DNA of 64,000 nucleotides from Clavibacter zhangzhiyongii (GTDB taxonomy: Bacteria > Actinomycetota > Actinomycetes > Actinomycetales > Microbacteriaceae): contig NZ_CP061274.1 in assembly GCF_014775655.1 (NCBI RefSeq), positions 1,488,001-1,552,000 of the forward strand, given 5' to 3'. This document shows positions 44,987 to 52,874 of this stretch, one piece after another. Below the pieces are notes generated by a model. It was not told the origin of the DNA. It saw nothing but the letters and a program-made list of their open reading frames with translations, and searched no databases. Position numbers and translations under genes: made by a program. Position 1 is the stretch's first letter, and every line of letters begins with the position of its first letter.

Positions 44987-45718
44987 TCACACGGGCCGCG
45001 CGAGCTCCGCGGTGTCGGGCGCGCCCTGGTCGACGCCGGGGCCGACCTCGTCCATGGCGAGCTGCTCGACGACGTCCTCCGCCTGCGCGGCGACCGCGCG
45101 GAGCAGGTCGGGCGAGCCCTCGGCGGTGGGGTCGAGCCACTCCTCGACGACGTCCGGGGAGAGCACGACCGGCATGCGCTCCGCGAGCGCCTCGACCGTG
45201 CCGGCCGCCGGCCGGGTGAGCACCGCGCAGCTGAGCACCCAGCGGGCGGGGTCGTCGGCGGCGCGCGCCGGATCCCGCCACCACTCGTAGAGGGCGGCGA
45301 GCAGCACGACGCCGTCGCCCGCGCCGACGAGGTAGGGCGTGCGCAGGCCGTCGTCGGTCTCGTGGTGCTCGTAGTAGCCCGACACCGGCACGGCCGCGCG
45401 CCGCGACACGAGCGCCTGCAGGAGCTCCGGCCGGGAGGCGAGCTGCTCGGCCGGGACCTCGGCGAGCGGCGGGCCCTGATCCGGCCCCGGCGACCCCGCC
45501 GGGACGAGGCCCCAGCGCGCGGACTCGAGCCGGCGCACGGGCACCTGGTCCTCCGTGTCGCCCTCCGCGCGGCGGGGGAGCGTGTCGACCAGCACCGCGA
45601 CGCGCTGGCCCGGCGCGATGCGCCAGGACGGCGCGGGGACCGCCTCGCCGCGGTGGTCGACGTCGAGCAGGGCGACCAGGTCGTCGGCGGCGTGGGACCG
45701 GGCGAGGATGCGCGTCAT
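44987..45718 (-). CDS. SRAP/HMCES family protein, catalytic residues lost
   Basis: A 243-residue protein of the SOS-response-associated peptidase fold, which normally crosslinks to abasic sites through Cys2. The fold is clear: RRLESARWGLVPAG, RPELLQALVSRRAAVPVSGYYEHHE, ALYEWWRDP, AERMPVVLSPDVVEEWLDP. But the protein begins MTRILARS instead of MCGR, so Cys2 is missing; the INARxET Asn segment is replaced; and IHxRMP is LAERMP, losing the His. Only the Glu of GYYE remains. An alternative start at 45727 adds MEG and also lacks Cys2. Probably a pseudoenzyme or non-covalent DNA binder. Confidence 0.8.
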   Translation of the reverse strand: MTRILARSHAADDLVALLDVDHRGEAVPAPSWRIAPGQRVAVLVDTLPRRAEGDTEDQVPVRRLESARWGLVPAGSPGPDQGPPLAEVPAEQLASRPELLQALVSRRAAVPVSGYYEHHETDDGLRTPYLVGAGDGVVLLAALYEWWRDPARAADDPARWVLSCAVLTRPAAGTVEALAERMPVVLSPDVVEEWLDPTAEGSPDLLRAVAAQAEDVVEQLAMDEVGPGVDQGAPDTAELARPV

Positions 45719-45881
45719 GCCCTCCATCCTGGCCGAGACGCCCGACCGGGACGGACGCCAGGATGCGATCCGGGGGCTATCCGCGGAAGCATCCATTTGT
45801 TACGAAGTGGCGTCAGCGGACGGCCGGGTGCGGGGGATCGGCGCCCCCCGTGGTTCGCTGGTGTGCCTGGCAAGTGTCGAT

Positions 45882-45896
45882 TCGTAGCGACTACGA
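45882..45896. promoter_or_regulatory. Dyad upstream of the betaine ABC operon
   Basis: TCGTAG-CGA-CTACGA, 15 bases before the ATG of the ATPase gene. A second AT-richer patch, TTTGTTACGAAG, lies at 45796-45807. Either may bind an osmotic or local regulator; no -35/-10 pair is clear. Confidence 0.4.
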
Positions 45897-45910
45897 GGAA
45901 TGAGCCACCC

Positions 45911-46813
45911 ATGATCGAGTTCCACCACGTCCGCAAGCAGTACCCGGACGGCACCCTCGCGATCGAGGACTTCAGCCTCGTCGTCCCGTCGAGGACGACG
46001 ACCGTCCTCGTCGGATCCTCCGGCTGCGGCAAGACCACCCTCATGCGCATGATCAACCGGATGGTGGACCCCACGTCCGGCCGCATCGAGATCGACGGCC
46101 AGGACATCGCCGGCCAGGACGCCGTGAAGCTCCGCCGCAGCATCGGCTACGTGATGCAGAACTCCGGCCTCCTGCCGCACCGCAAGGTGGTCGACAACAT
46201 CGCCACCGTGCCGCGCCTCACCGGCGTCGACAAGCGGACGGCGCGCGAGGACGCCCTCCGCCTCATGGACACCGTGGGCCTCGACCGCTCCATGGCCGAC
46301 CGCTACCCGTCGCAGCTCTCCGGCGGCCAGCAGCAGCGCGTGGGCGTGGCCCGCGGCCTCGCCGTCGACCCGAACATCCTGCTGATGGACGAGCCCTTCG
46401 GCGCCGTCGACCCGCTCGTGCGCGACGACCTCCAGCAGGAGCTCATCCGCCTGCGCACCCAGCTCGACAAGACCGTCGTCTTCGTGACCCACGACATCGA
46501 CGAGGCGTTCCTGCTCGGCGACCAGGTCGTGATCCTCGAGAAGGGCGGCCGCATCGCCCAGCAGGGCACGCCGCAGGAGATCCTCTCGAACCCGGCGAAC
46601 GACTTCGTCCGCGACTTCGTGGGCGCCGACAAGGGCAAGCGCGCGCTGCACCTCGAGGAGACCGGCACGGGCCGCGTCCTCGTCGACCGCGACGGCCGGC
46701 TCGTCGGCGTGCTCGACGACGAGGGCCGGGCGCGCACGACCGCATCCGCATCAGACGAGGCGGGGGCCGCGCACGCCCCCGGTGCTCCGGCGCAGGGTGC
46801 GGGACCCGCGTGA
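45911..46813 (+). CDS. Glycine betaine/choline/proline-type ABC importer, ATPase
   Basis: A 300-residue ATPase of the OpuCA/ProV class. Walker A GSSGCGKTT, Q-loop GYVMQNSGLLPH, signature LSGGQQQRVGVARGLA, Walker B ILLMDEPFGAVDP and the switch His in VFVTHDIDEAF are all present. The short tail after about 240 (GRVLVDRDGRLVGVLDDEG) is a remnant of, or substitute for, the CBS regulatory pair of longer homologues. It is first in a four-gene operon and overlaps the first permease by GTGA (46810-46813). Confidence 0.92.
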   Translation: MIEFHHVRKQYPDGTLAIEDFSLVVPSRTTTVLVGSSGCGKTTLMRMINRMVDPTSGRIEIDGQDIAGQDAVKLRRSIGYVMQNSGLLPHRKVVDNIATVPRLTGVDKRTAREDALRLMDTVGLDRSMADRYPSQLSGGQQQRVGVARGLAVDPNILLMDEPFGAVDPLVRDDLQQELIRLRTQLDKTVVFVTHDIDEAFLLGDQVVILEKGGRIAQQGTPQEILSNPANDFVRDFVGADKGKRALHLEETGTGRVLVDRDGRLVGVLDDEGRARTTASASDEAGAAHAPGAPAQGAGPA

Positions 46814-47508
46814 ACTGGGTCCTCGCGAACATCGACACGGTCCTCGAGCTGGCCGTCGCGCACGTCGCCCTCTCCGCGATCCCCGTCATCCTCGGCCTCG
46901 TGATCTCGCTGCCCCTCGGGTGGCTGGCCAACCGTTACCGCCGGGCCCGCGGCTCGCTGCTCGCCGTCGGCGGCGCGCTGTACACGATCCCGTCGATCGC
47001 CCTGCTGCTCTCCATCCCGGCGATCATCGGCACGACGATCATCGACCCCCTCAACGTCGTCGTCGCCCTCAGCGTGTACGCCGTCGCGCTCATGATCCGG
47101 ATCACCGCGGACGCCCTGGCCTCGGTCCCCGAGGACGTCAAGCAGTCCGCGACCGCCATGGGCTACGCCGGCTGGGCGCGCTTCTGGCGCGTCGAGCTGC
47201 CGCTGGCCGGGCCCGTCCTGCTCGCCGGGCTCCGGGTCGTCTCGGTCAGCACGGTCAGCATGGTGACCGTCGGGTCGCTCTCCGGCATCCAGAGCCTCGG
47301 CACGATGATCCTCAGCGGATACCGGCGCCAGTTCTACACGGAGATCCTCACCGGCATCGTCGGCATCCTCGTGATCTCGCTCGTGTTCGACCTCCTGCTG
47401 GTCCTCGCGGGCCGGCTCCTCATGCCGTGGGCCCGCACGCCGTCCCTCCGCGCACGGTCGCGCTCCGCGCGCCGCGCCGCCCTCGTCACGGAGGCGAGCG
47501 CCTCGTGA
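46810..47508 (+). CDS. Glycine betaine/choline-type ABC importer, permease 1
   Basis: A 232-residue membrane subunit of the OpuCB/ProW class. Hydrophobic helices run through VLELAVAHVALSAIPVILGLVISLPLGWLANRYRR and LYTIPSIALLLSIPAIIG; the EAA coupling loop reads SVPEDVKQSATAMGYAGWARFWRVELPLAGPVLLAG. It overlaps both the ATPase gene and the second permease gene by GTGA, so the three are tightly coupled translationally. Confidence 0.92.
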   Translation: MNWVLANIDTVLELAVAHVALSAIPVILGLVISLPLGWLANRYRRARGSLLAVGGALYTIPSIALLLSIPAIIGTTIIDPLNVVVALSVYAVALMIRITADALASVPEDVKQSATAMGYAGWARFWRVELPLAGPVLLAGLRVVSVSTVSMVTVGSLSGIQSLGTMILSGYRRQFYTEILTGIVGILVISLVFDLLLVLAGRLLMPWARTPSLRARSRSARRAALVTEASAS

Positions 47509-48230
47509 ACCTCTTCGCCGAGGCCTTCGGCCTCCTCTTCGACGGCTCCCGCTGGGGCGGCGGCACCGGGTACGGGACGCGCCTCCTCGAGCACCTGACC
47601 TACACCGGTCTCGCGATGGGGCTCGCCGCGCTCGTCGCCGTGCCCGCCGGGCTCTACATCGGCCACACGGGTCGCGGACGCAACGTCGCCGTCGCCTTCT
47701 CGGGCGGGCTCCGCGCCCTGCCCACGCTGGGTGTGCTGGTGCTCCTCGGCCTGCTGTTCGGCATCGGGCTCACGGGTCCGATCCTCACGTTCTCCGTCCT
47801 CGGCATCCCCCCGCTGCTCGCCGGTGTCTACGCCGGCATCCAGGCCGTCGACCGCCCCGCGATCGACGCCGCCCGCGCGGTGGGCATGACGGAGTGGCAG
47901 ATCCTCGGTCGGGTCGAGATCCCGCTGGCGCTCCCGCTCATCATCAGCGGGTTCCGCGCAGCGACCCTGCAGGTCGTGAGTACCGTCACGCTGGGCGCCT
48001 TCCTGGGGCTCGGCGGCCTCGGGCGGGACATCTTCACCGGCCTCACCACACGCGACTTCCCCCTGCTCCTGGCGTCGTCGATCCTCGTCACCGCGCTCGC
48101 GCTGGTCGTGGACGCCGTCTTCGCGATCGCGCAGCGCCTCGTGATCCCGCGCGGCGTCGTCGCCGCGGCGGGACGCACCCCCGACTCCGCCCGGGCCTCG
48201 TCGAGGCCGGGCGTCAGCACCACATCCTGA
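47505..48230 (+). CDS. Glycine betaine/choline-type ABC importer, permease 2
   Basis: A 241-residue second membrane subunit, paralogous to the first. It has LEHLTYTGLAMGLAALVAVPAGLYIGHTGRG, LRALPTLGVLVLLGLLFGIG and the EAA loop VDRPAIDAARAVGMTEWQILGRVEIPLALPLIISGF. The GTG start overlaps the previous stop. Two distinct permeases plus an ATPase and a lipoprotein match the OpuC (compatible solute) arrangement rather than ProVWX with one permease. Confidence 0.92.
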   Translation: MNLFAEAFGLLFDGSRWGGGTGYGTRLLEHLTYTGLAMGLAALVAVPAGLYIGHTGRGRNVAVAFSGGLRALPTLGVLVLLGLLFGIGLTGPILTFSVLGIPPLLAGVYAGIQAVDRPAIDAARAVGMTEWQILGRVEIPLALPLIISGFRAATLQVVSTVTLGAFLGLGGLGRDIFTGLTTRDFPLLLASSILVTALALVVDAVFAIAQRLVIPRGVVAAAGRTPDSARASSRPGVSTTS

Positions 48231-48244
48231 AAGGAACACAGCAC

Positions 48245-49171
48245 ATGTCCCACAGCATCACCCGCCGGCTCCTCGTCGGCACCGTCGCGCTGGGCACCGC
48301 GATGGCCCTCGCCGGCTGCTCGTCCGGCGACCCCCTCGACACCTCGGGCGGATCCGGTTCGGCCGCCCCCTCCGACACCATCTCCGTCGGCTCCGCCGCG
48401 TTCGGCGAGAACGTCATCCTCGCCGAGGTGTACGCGCAGGCCCTCGAGGCCAACGACGTGAAGGTCACCCGCAACCTGCAGATCGGCGAGCGCGAGGTCT
48501 ACCTCAAGGCGCTCGAGGAGGGGTCCATCGACCTCATCCCCGAGTACACGGGCAACCTGCTCGCCGCGTACGACGCCGACTCGACCGCGACCTCCAGCGA
48601 CGACGTGTACTCCGCGCTGGGCTCGGCCCTGCCCGACGGCTTCGAGGTGCTCGACGAGTCGCCCGCCGAGGACAAGGACTCCTACAACGTCACCAAGGAG
48701 TACTCGGAGTCCGAGGGCGTCACGAGCCTCGCCGACCTCGAGGGCAAGACCGTCCGCGTCGGCGGCGGCGCCGTCCTGGGCGAGCGCGAGTACGGGATCC
48801 CCGGCCTCACCGACGTGTACGGCGTCGACGCGAGCCTCGTCACCATCGAGGACCAAGGCGGCCCCAACACCGTCAAGGCGCTCCTCGACGGCCAGGTCGA
48901 CATCGCGAACATCTACACGACGACCCCGTCGATCCTCGACAACGGCTTCGTCACGCTCGAGGACCCCGAGAACCTCATCAAGGCGCAGAACGTCGTGCCG
49001 CTCGTGAAGACGGCGAAGATGAACGCCGACATCACGGCCGTGCTCGACACGGTGTCGGCCGCGCTGACCACCGAGGACCTCACCGAGATGAACCGCCGCA
49101 ACCAGGGCGACGAGAAGGCGGAGCCCGCCGACATCGCCGCCGACTGGCTGAAGGAGAAGGCCCTCTTCTAG
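48245..49171 (+). CDS. Glycine betaine/choline-type ABC importer, binding lipoprotein
   Basis: A 308-residue extracytoplasmic receptor. The signal peptide ends in the lipobox MALAGCSSG (Cys25). The mature domain opens with ISVGSAAFGENVILAEVYAQALEANDVKV and contains IGEREVYLKALEEGSIDLIPEYTGNLLAAY, the hallmark of OpuCC/ProX-type betaine or choline receptors, then ADLEGKTVRVGGG and KALLDGQVDIANIYTTTPS. AAAGGA precedes the ATG. Last gene of the operon; a hairpin follows at 49206. Confidence 0.92.
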   Translation: MSHSITRRLLVGTVALGTAMALAGCSSGDPLDTSGGSGSAAPSDTISVGSAAFGENVILAEVYAQALEANDVKVTRNLQIGEREVYLKALEEGSIDLIPEYTGNLLAAYDADSTATSSDDVYSALGSALPDGFEVLDESPAEDKDSYNVTKEYSESEGVTSLADLEGKTVRVGGGAVLGEREYGIPGLTDVYGVDASLVTIEDQGGPNTVKALLDGQVDIANIYTTTPSILDNGFVTLEDPENLIKAQNVVPLVKTAKMNADITAVLDTVSAALTTEDLTEMNRRNQGDEKAEPADIAADWLKEKALF

Positions 49172-49205
49172 GAGGGGACGTCCGGGCGGCGACGCCCGGG
49201 ACACC

Positions 49206-49239
49206 GCGAGGGGCCGACGCGCGAGCGCCGGCCCCTCGC
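49206..49239 (+). terminator. Terminator hairpin after the betaine ABC operon
   Basis: GCGAGGGGCC (49206-49215) pairs with GGCCCCTCGC (49230-49239) across a 14-base loop, 34 bases after the receptor gene. Confidence 0.6.
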
Positions 49240-49316
49240 CCCGTCGGCGCCCGTGCGGGGCACGACGGAGCAGAATGGACCCACCGCATGCCCCACCCGA
49301 TGACAGGAGCCCGCGC

Positions 49317-49766
49317 ATGGCGAAGAAGAAGTCCCCGACCGGCGAGGTGAGCGTCCTCGGCGCCGTGACGACGGTCGCCCGCGAGGTGCGCAAGCACAAG
49401 ATGGTCGCCGAGTCCGCGCCGCGCGGCCAGGGCGCCAACGTCCCGCCCGCGCCCAAGCGCAGCCCCGAGGAGCTGAAGCGCGACATCCGCGCCGGCCGCG
49501 ACGAGCTCGCGCGCACCGTCCGCGAGCTCGAGACCGCGCTCGACGTGCCCGCCCGCGCGTCCGAGCTGAAGGCCGGGGCCTCGACCCGGGCCCGCCGCAT
49601 CCGCGACGACGTCGTCGCCCGCGTCCGCAGCACCACGGACGACGTCACGACCCGCACCCGCGCCTTCACGCGTGAGGAGCCCGGCCTCGCCGCGTCGATC
49701 GGCGCGGGCGCCGTGGCCGTCGTCCTCGCGGTCGGCGCCGCCGTCGTCTCCGGCGGCCGACGCTGA
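49317..49766 (+). CDS. DUF3618 family membrane protein
   Basis: A 149-residue protein. The central segment SPEELKRDIRAGRDELARTVRELETALDVPARASELKAG is the DUF3618 motif (helical, seen in actinobacterial proteins of unknown function). It is followed by DUF-typical Arg/Asp-rich coiled-coil sequence and a C-terminal hydrophobic helix (SIGAGAVAVVLAVGAAVVSG). The N-terminus is basic (MAKKKSPTGE). The stop codon overlaps a CTG that probably starts the polyketide synthase gene (CTGA, 49763-49766). Function unknown; perhaps membrane-envelope organisation. Confidence 0.82.
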   Translation: MAKKKSPTGEVSVLGAVTTVAREVRKHKMVAESAPRGQGANVPPAPKRSPEELKRDIRAGRDELARTVRELETALDVPARASELKAGASTRARRIRDDVVARVRSTTDDVTTRTRAFTREEPGLAASIGAGAVAVVLAVGAAVVSGGRR

Positions 49767-50983
49767 TCCCCTCGATCCGCTCCATCGCCACGGCGCTGCC
49801 GCCGACGGTCCTCGCGCAGGAGGGCGTGCGCGACCTCTTCGGGAGCCAGCCCGAGCTCGGCCGCCTCGGGACGCGGCTCGTGTCCGCGGCCTTCGGGGCG
49901 TCGGGCATCCGCACGCGGCACACGGTCATCCGGGAGCTGGGCACCGCGCCCGGCATGGCCGGCGCCGACGCGCCCGCCGACCCCGCGGACGGCGAGCCCG
50001 TCTTCTACGACCGCACGACCGGCCGGATCCTCACGCCCGGCACCGGCGCGCGCAACGACACGTACATCCGGGAGGCGCCCGCCCTCCTGCTCGGCGCCGC
50101 GCGCCAGGCCGTGGAGGAGGCCGCCGGGATCGAGGCCGCCGACGTCACCCACGTCGTCACCGTCTCCTGCACCGGCTTCTACGCGCCCGGACCCGACTAC
50201 GCCGTCGTGCGCGGCCTCAGGCTCGGCGCGGCGACGCAGCGCTTCCACCTCGGCTTCATGGGCTGCTACGGCGCGTTCCCCGCCCTCCGGATGGCGGCGC
50301 AGTTCTGCGCCGCCGACCCGGACGCCGTCGTCCTCGTCGTGTGCGTGGAGCTCTGCTCGCTGCACCTGCACTCGTCCGACGACGCCGACACGATCGTCGC
50401 GTCCTCCGTCTTCGGCGACGGCGCCGCGGCCGCGATCGTGACCGCACGGCCCGCGCCCGCGGGATCCACCGTGCTCGACCTCGACGCGTTCGAGACCGTC
50501 CTCACGCCCGTCGGCGAGGACGACATGGCGTGGACCATCGGCGACCAGGGCTTCGACATGGTGCTCTCGAGCTACGTGCCGAAGATCATCGACGAGCACA
50601 TCACCGGCGCGCTCGAGCCGCTGTGGGCGCAGGTGCCGGCGCTCCAGGGCGTCGCGCCGGCGGACGTCGAGGACTGGGCGATCCACCCGGGCGGCCGCAG
50701 CATCCTCGACCGCGTGGAGGACCGGCTCGCGCTGGCCCCCGCGCAGCTGCAGGCCTCGCGGTCGACGCTCGCGGAGGTGGGCAACATGTCGAGCGCGACC
50801 GTGCTGTTCGTGCTCCGGCGGATCCTGCACCGCACGCCGCCCGCGGACGTGCCGGGCGTCGAGCACGGCGACCTGGCCGCTCCCGTCGCGGCCTCCGGCG
50901 CCGGCGCCGGCCGTGTGTGCGCCATGGCGTTCGGCCCCGGCCTCACCGTCGAGACGGCGCTGATGACCCGCCGCACCGCCTGA
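49763..50983 (+). CDS. Type III polyketide synthase (SrsA-like alkylresorcinol synthase)
   Basis: A chalcone-synthase-fold enzyme extending fatty acyl starters with malonyl-CoA. Catalytic triad: Cys136 in VSCTGFYAPGPDYAVV, His308 in AIHPGGRSIL and Asn341 in VGNMSSATVLFVL. The first ATG/GTG (49826) would delete the family-conserved IRSIATALPPTVLAQEG that lies just upstream in frame, so I place the start at CTG 49763, which overlaps the previous TGA by four bases like other pairs here; 406 residues then match family length. Methyltransferase and FAD oxygenase follow in the order of Streptomyces griseus srsABC. The class is firm; product inferred; start uncertain. Confidence 0.88.
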   Translation: MIPSIRSIATALPPTVLAQEGVRDLFGSQPELGRLGTRLVSAAFGASGIRTRHTVIRELGTAPGMAGADAPADPADGEPVFYDRTTGRILTPGTGARNDTYIREAPALLLGAARQAVEEAAGIEAADVTHVVTVSCTGFYAPGPDYAVVRGLRLGAATQRFHLGFMGCYGAFPALRMAAQFCAADPDAVVLVVCVELCSLHLHSSDDADTIVASSVFGDGAAAAIVTARPAPAGSTVLDLDAFETVLTPVGEDDMAWTIGDQGFDMVLSSYVPKIIDEHITGALEPLWAQVPALQGVAPADVEDWAIHPGGRSILDRVEDRLALAPAQLQASRSTLAEVGNMSSATVLFVLRRILHRTPPADVPGVEHGDLAAPVAASGAGAGRVCAMAFGPGLTVETALMTRRTA

Positions 50984-51687
50984 TGGACCTGTCCCGCCGC
51001 GACGCGGAGCTGACCGAGCTCATGGACGACCCGGACTGCGATCCGGTCGCGCTCGAGCGGACGTACGCGCGGTTCGCGCTCGTCAACCGCGTCGTGGCGG
51101 GGTGGCGCGGGGTGTACCGGTCGAGGATCCGCCCGCTCCTGTCGGCCTCGCGGGAGACGTCGCTCGCCGACCTCGGGTCCGGCGGCGGCGACGTGCCGCT
51201 CGCGCTGGCCCGGTGGGCGCGCCGCGACGGGCTGCGGCTGCGCGTCGTGGGGCTCGACCCGGACCCCCGTGCCGCCGCATTCACGCGGAGCCTGCCGGCG
51301 GATCCCGACGTCGAGTTCCTCCGCGCGTCGAGCGCCGACCTCGTGGCCGACGGCCGCCGCTTCGACCTCGTGACGAGCAACCACGTGCTGCACCACCTCG
51401 ACGAGGCCGCGATCGACGGGCTGCTCGCCGACTCCGCCGCGCTCGCGCCGCGGGCGATCCACAGCGACATCGCCCGGGGCCGCTTCGCCTACGCCGCCTA
51501 CGGTCCGCTGTCCCGACTCGTGGCCGACGGGTCGTTCGTGCACGTCGACGGGCTCCGCTCGATCCGCCGCAGCTGGACGCCGGTCGAGCTGGCCCTCCGC
51601 GTCCCGGCCGGGTGGCGCGTCGAGGGGGCCGTGCCCTTCCGCGTGCTCGTGGTGCGCGACCCGGCAGCGCGCGGCGCCGTCCGATGA
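50983..51687 (+). CDS. SAM-dependent methyltransferase (SrsB-like)
   Basis: A 234-residue class I methyltransferase: LADLGSGGGDVPLALARWA is the SAM-binding loop (about 61-79), VVGLDPDPRAAAFTR the ribose-binding acidic loop, FDLVTSNHVLHHLDEAAI the motif IV region. The ATG shares one base with the polyketide synthase stop (TGATG) and the gene ends in an ATGA overlap with the FAD enzyme, so all three are one translational unit. By position it would methylate the resorcinol ring or its hydroxyl, as SrsB does. Confidence 0.87.
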   Translation: MDLSRRDAELTELMDDPDCDPVALERTYARFALVNRVVAGWRGVYRSRIRPLLSASRETSLADLGSGGGDVPLALARWARRDGLRLRVVGLDPDPRAAAFTRSLPADPDVEFLRASSADLVADGRRFDLVTSNHVLHHLDEAAIDGLLADSAALAPRAIHSDIARGRFAYAAYGPLSRLVADGSFVHVDGLRSIRRSWTPVELALRVPAGWRVEGAVPFRVLVVRDPAARGAVR

Positions 51688-52874
51688 GCCGCCTCGACGC
51701 GCTGGTCGTGGGCGGCGGGCCCGTGGGGATCCACCTGGCGGCGCTCCTCGCGCAGGCCGGCCTCGACGTGCGCGTCTGGGAGGCGCGGGCGGAGCCGGCG
51801 CTGCTGTCCCGCGCGATCGGGATCCACGCGCCCGCGCTCGACGCGTTCGACCGGCTCGGCGTCGCCGACGAGATGGTCGCCGAGGCCGTGCTCGTGCGGC
51901 ACGGCATCGCGATGTCCGGGGGCCGGCCCATCGGCCGCGTGGCGTTCGCCGGCGTCTCGGCCACGCATCCGTACGTGGCCGCGCTGCCGCAGTGGCGCAC
52001 CGAGGCGATCCTCGTGCGCCGACTCGCCGCGCTCGCGCCGGACGCGCTCCGTCGCGGGGTCGCGCTCACCGGGCTGGACGTCGATCCCGTCGCGGCGGCC
52101 GACGGCGGCGTCCGCGCCACCGGGACGGACGCCGACGGCCGGCCCGTCGAGGTCCGCGCCCGCCTCGTGATCGGCGCGGACGGCACGCGCGGCGCGGTCC
52201 GGGAGCTCCTCGGCATCGCCGTCGACGAGCGCCCGCTGCCCGACCGCTTCCTCATGGGCGACGCGCCCGACACCACCGACGGCGGGGACGACGCCGTCAT
52301 CACGCTGCACCCGGACGGCGTCGTCGAGTCCTTCCCGCTGCCGGGCGGCATGCGCCGCTGGGTCGTCGGGGTGCGCGCGGGGGAGCGGGGCGGGGATCCC
52401 GCGGAGACCGTCGCCGCGACCGTGCGGGCGCGCACCGGGCACGTCGTGGACCCCCGGGACCTCGGACCCGTGAGCGGCTTCGGCGTCCGACGCCGGCTCG
52501 CGAGGCGGATGTCGGCGGGGCGCGCGCTGATCATCGGCGACGCGGCCCATGAGATCAGCCCCATCGGCGGGCAGGGCATGAACCTCGGCTGGCTCGACGC
52601 GGACGCCCTCGCGCCGATCCTCGTCGACGCGGTCCGGGGTCGCGACGGCGTGCCGGATCCCGCGCGCATCGCCCGCTGGGAGCGCGACCGCCTGGCGAGC
52701 GCGCGGCGCGCGGCCGTGCAGTCGGAGATCAACACGGCGCTCGGGCGGCCGGTCCGCGGGCTGACGCGCGTCGTCCGGGACGCGGGGCTCCGCGCGGTCC
52801 TCGCGTCGCCGGCCGCGGCGGGCCTCGCGTCGGTCTACGCCATGGGACGGGACGCGGGCGCGCGCGTCAGGTGA
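51684..52874 (+). CDS. FAD-dependent monooxygenase (SrsC-like aromatic hydroxylase)
   Basis: A 396-residue PHBH-fold flavoprotein. FAD motifs: LVVGGGPVGIHLAALLAQAGLDVRVWE at the N-terminus, RLVIGADGTRGAVRELLGI (DG motif) and LIIGDAAHEISPIGGQGMNLGWLDA (GD motif). In srsABC the equivalent enzyme hydroxylates a methylated alkylresorcinol, giving a quinone. Its ATG overlaps the methyltransferase stop. Its last eight bases overlap the end of the convergent UbiA gene. Confidence 0.88.
   Translation: MSRLDALVVGGGPVGIHLAALLAQAGLDVRVWEARAEPALLSRAIGIHAPALDAFDRLGVADEMVAEAVLVRHGIAMSGGRPIGRVAFAGVSATHPYVAALPQWRTEAILVRRLAALAPDALRRGVALTGLDVDPVAAADGGVRATGTDADGRPVEVRARLVIGADGTRGAVRELLGIAVDERPLPDRFLMGDAPDTTDGGDDAVITLHPDGVVESFPLPGGMRRWVVGVRAGERGGDPAETVAATVRARTGHVVDPRDLGPVSGFGVRRRLARRMSAGRALIIGDAAHEISPIGGQGMNLGWLDADALAPILVDAVRGRDGVPDPARIARWERDRLASARRAAVQSEINTALGRPVRGLTRVVRDAGLRAVLASPAAAGLASVYAMGRDAGARVR

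Noticed and set aside
49826-49828. GTG at 49826 as start of the type III PKS gene
   Set aside because: It would remove about 20 residues that match the conserved family N-terminus and lies 60 bases after the previous stop, while a CTGA overlap fits local gene junctions.
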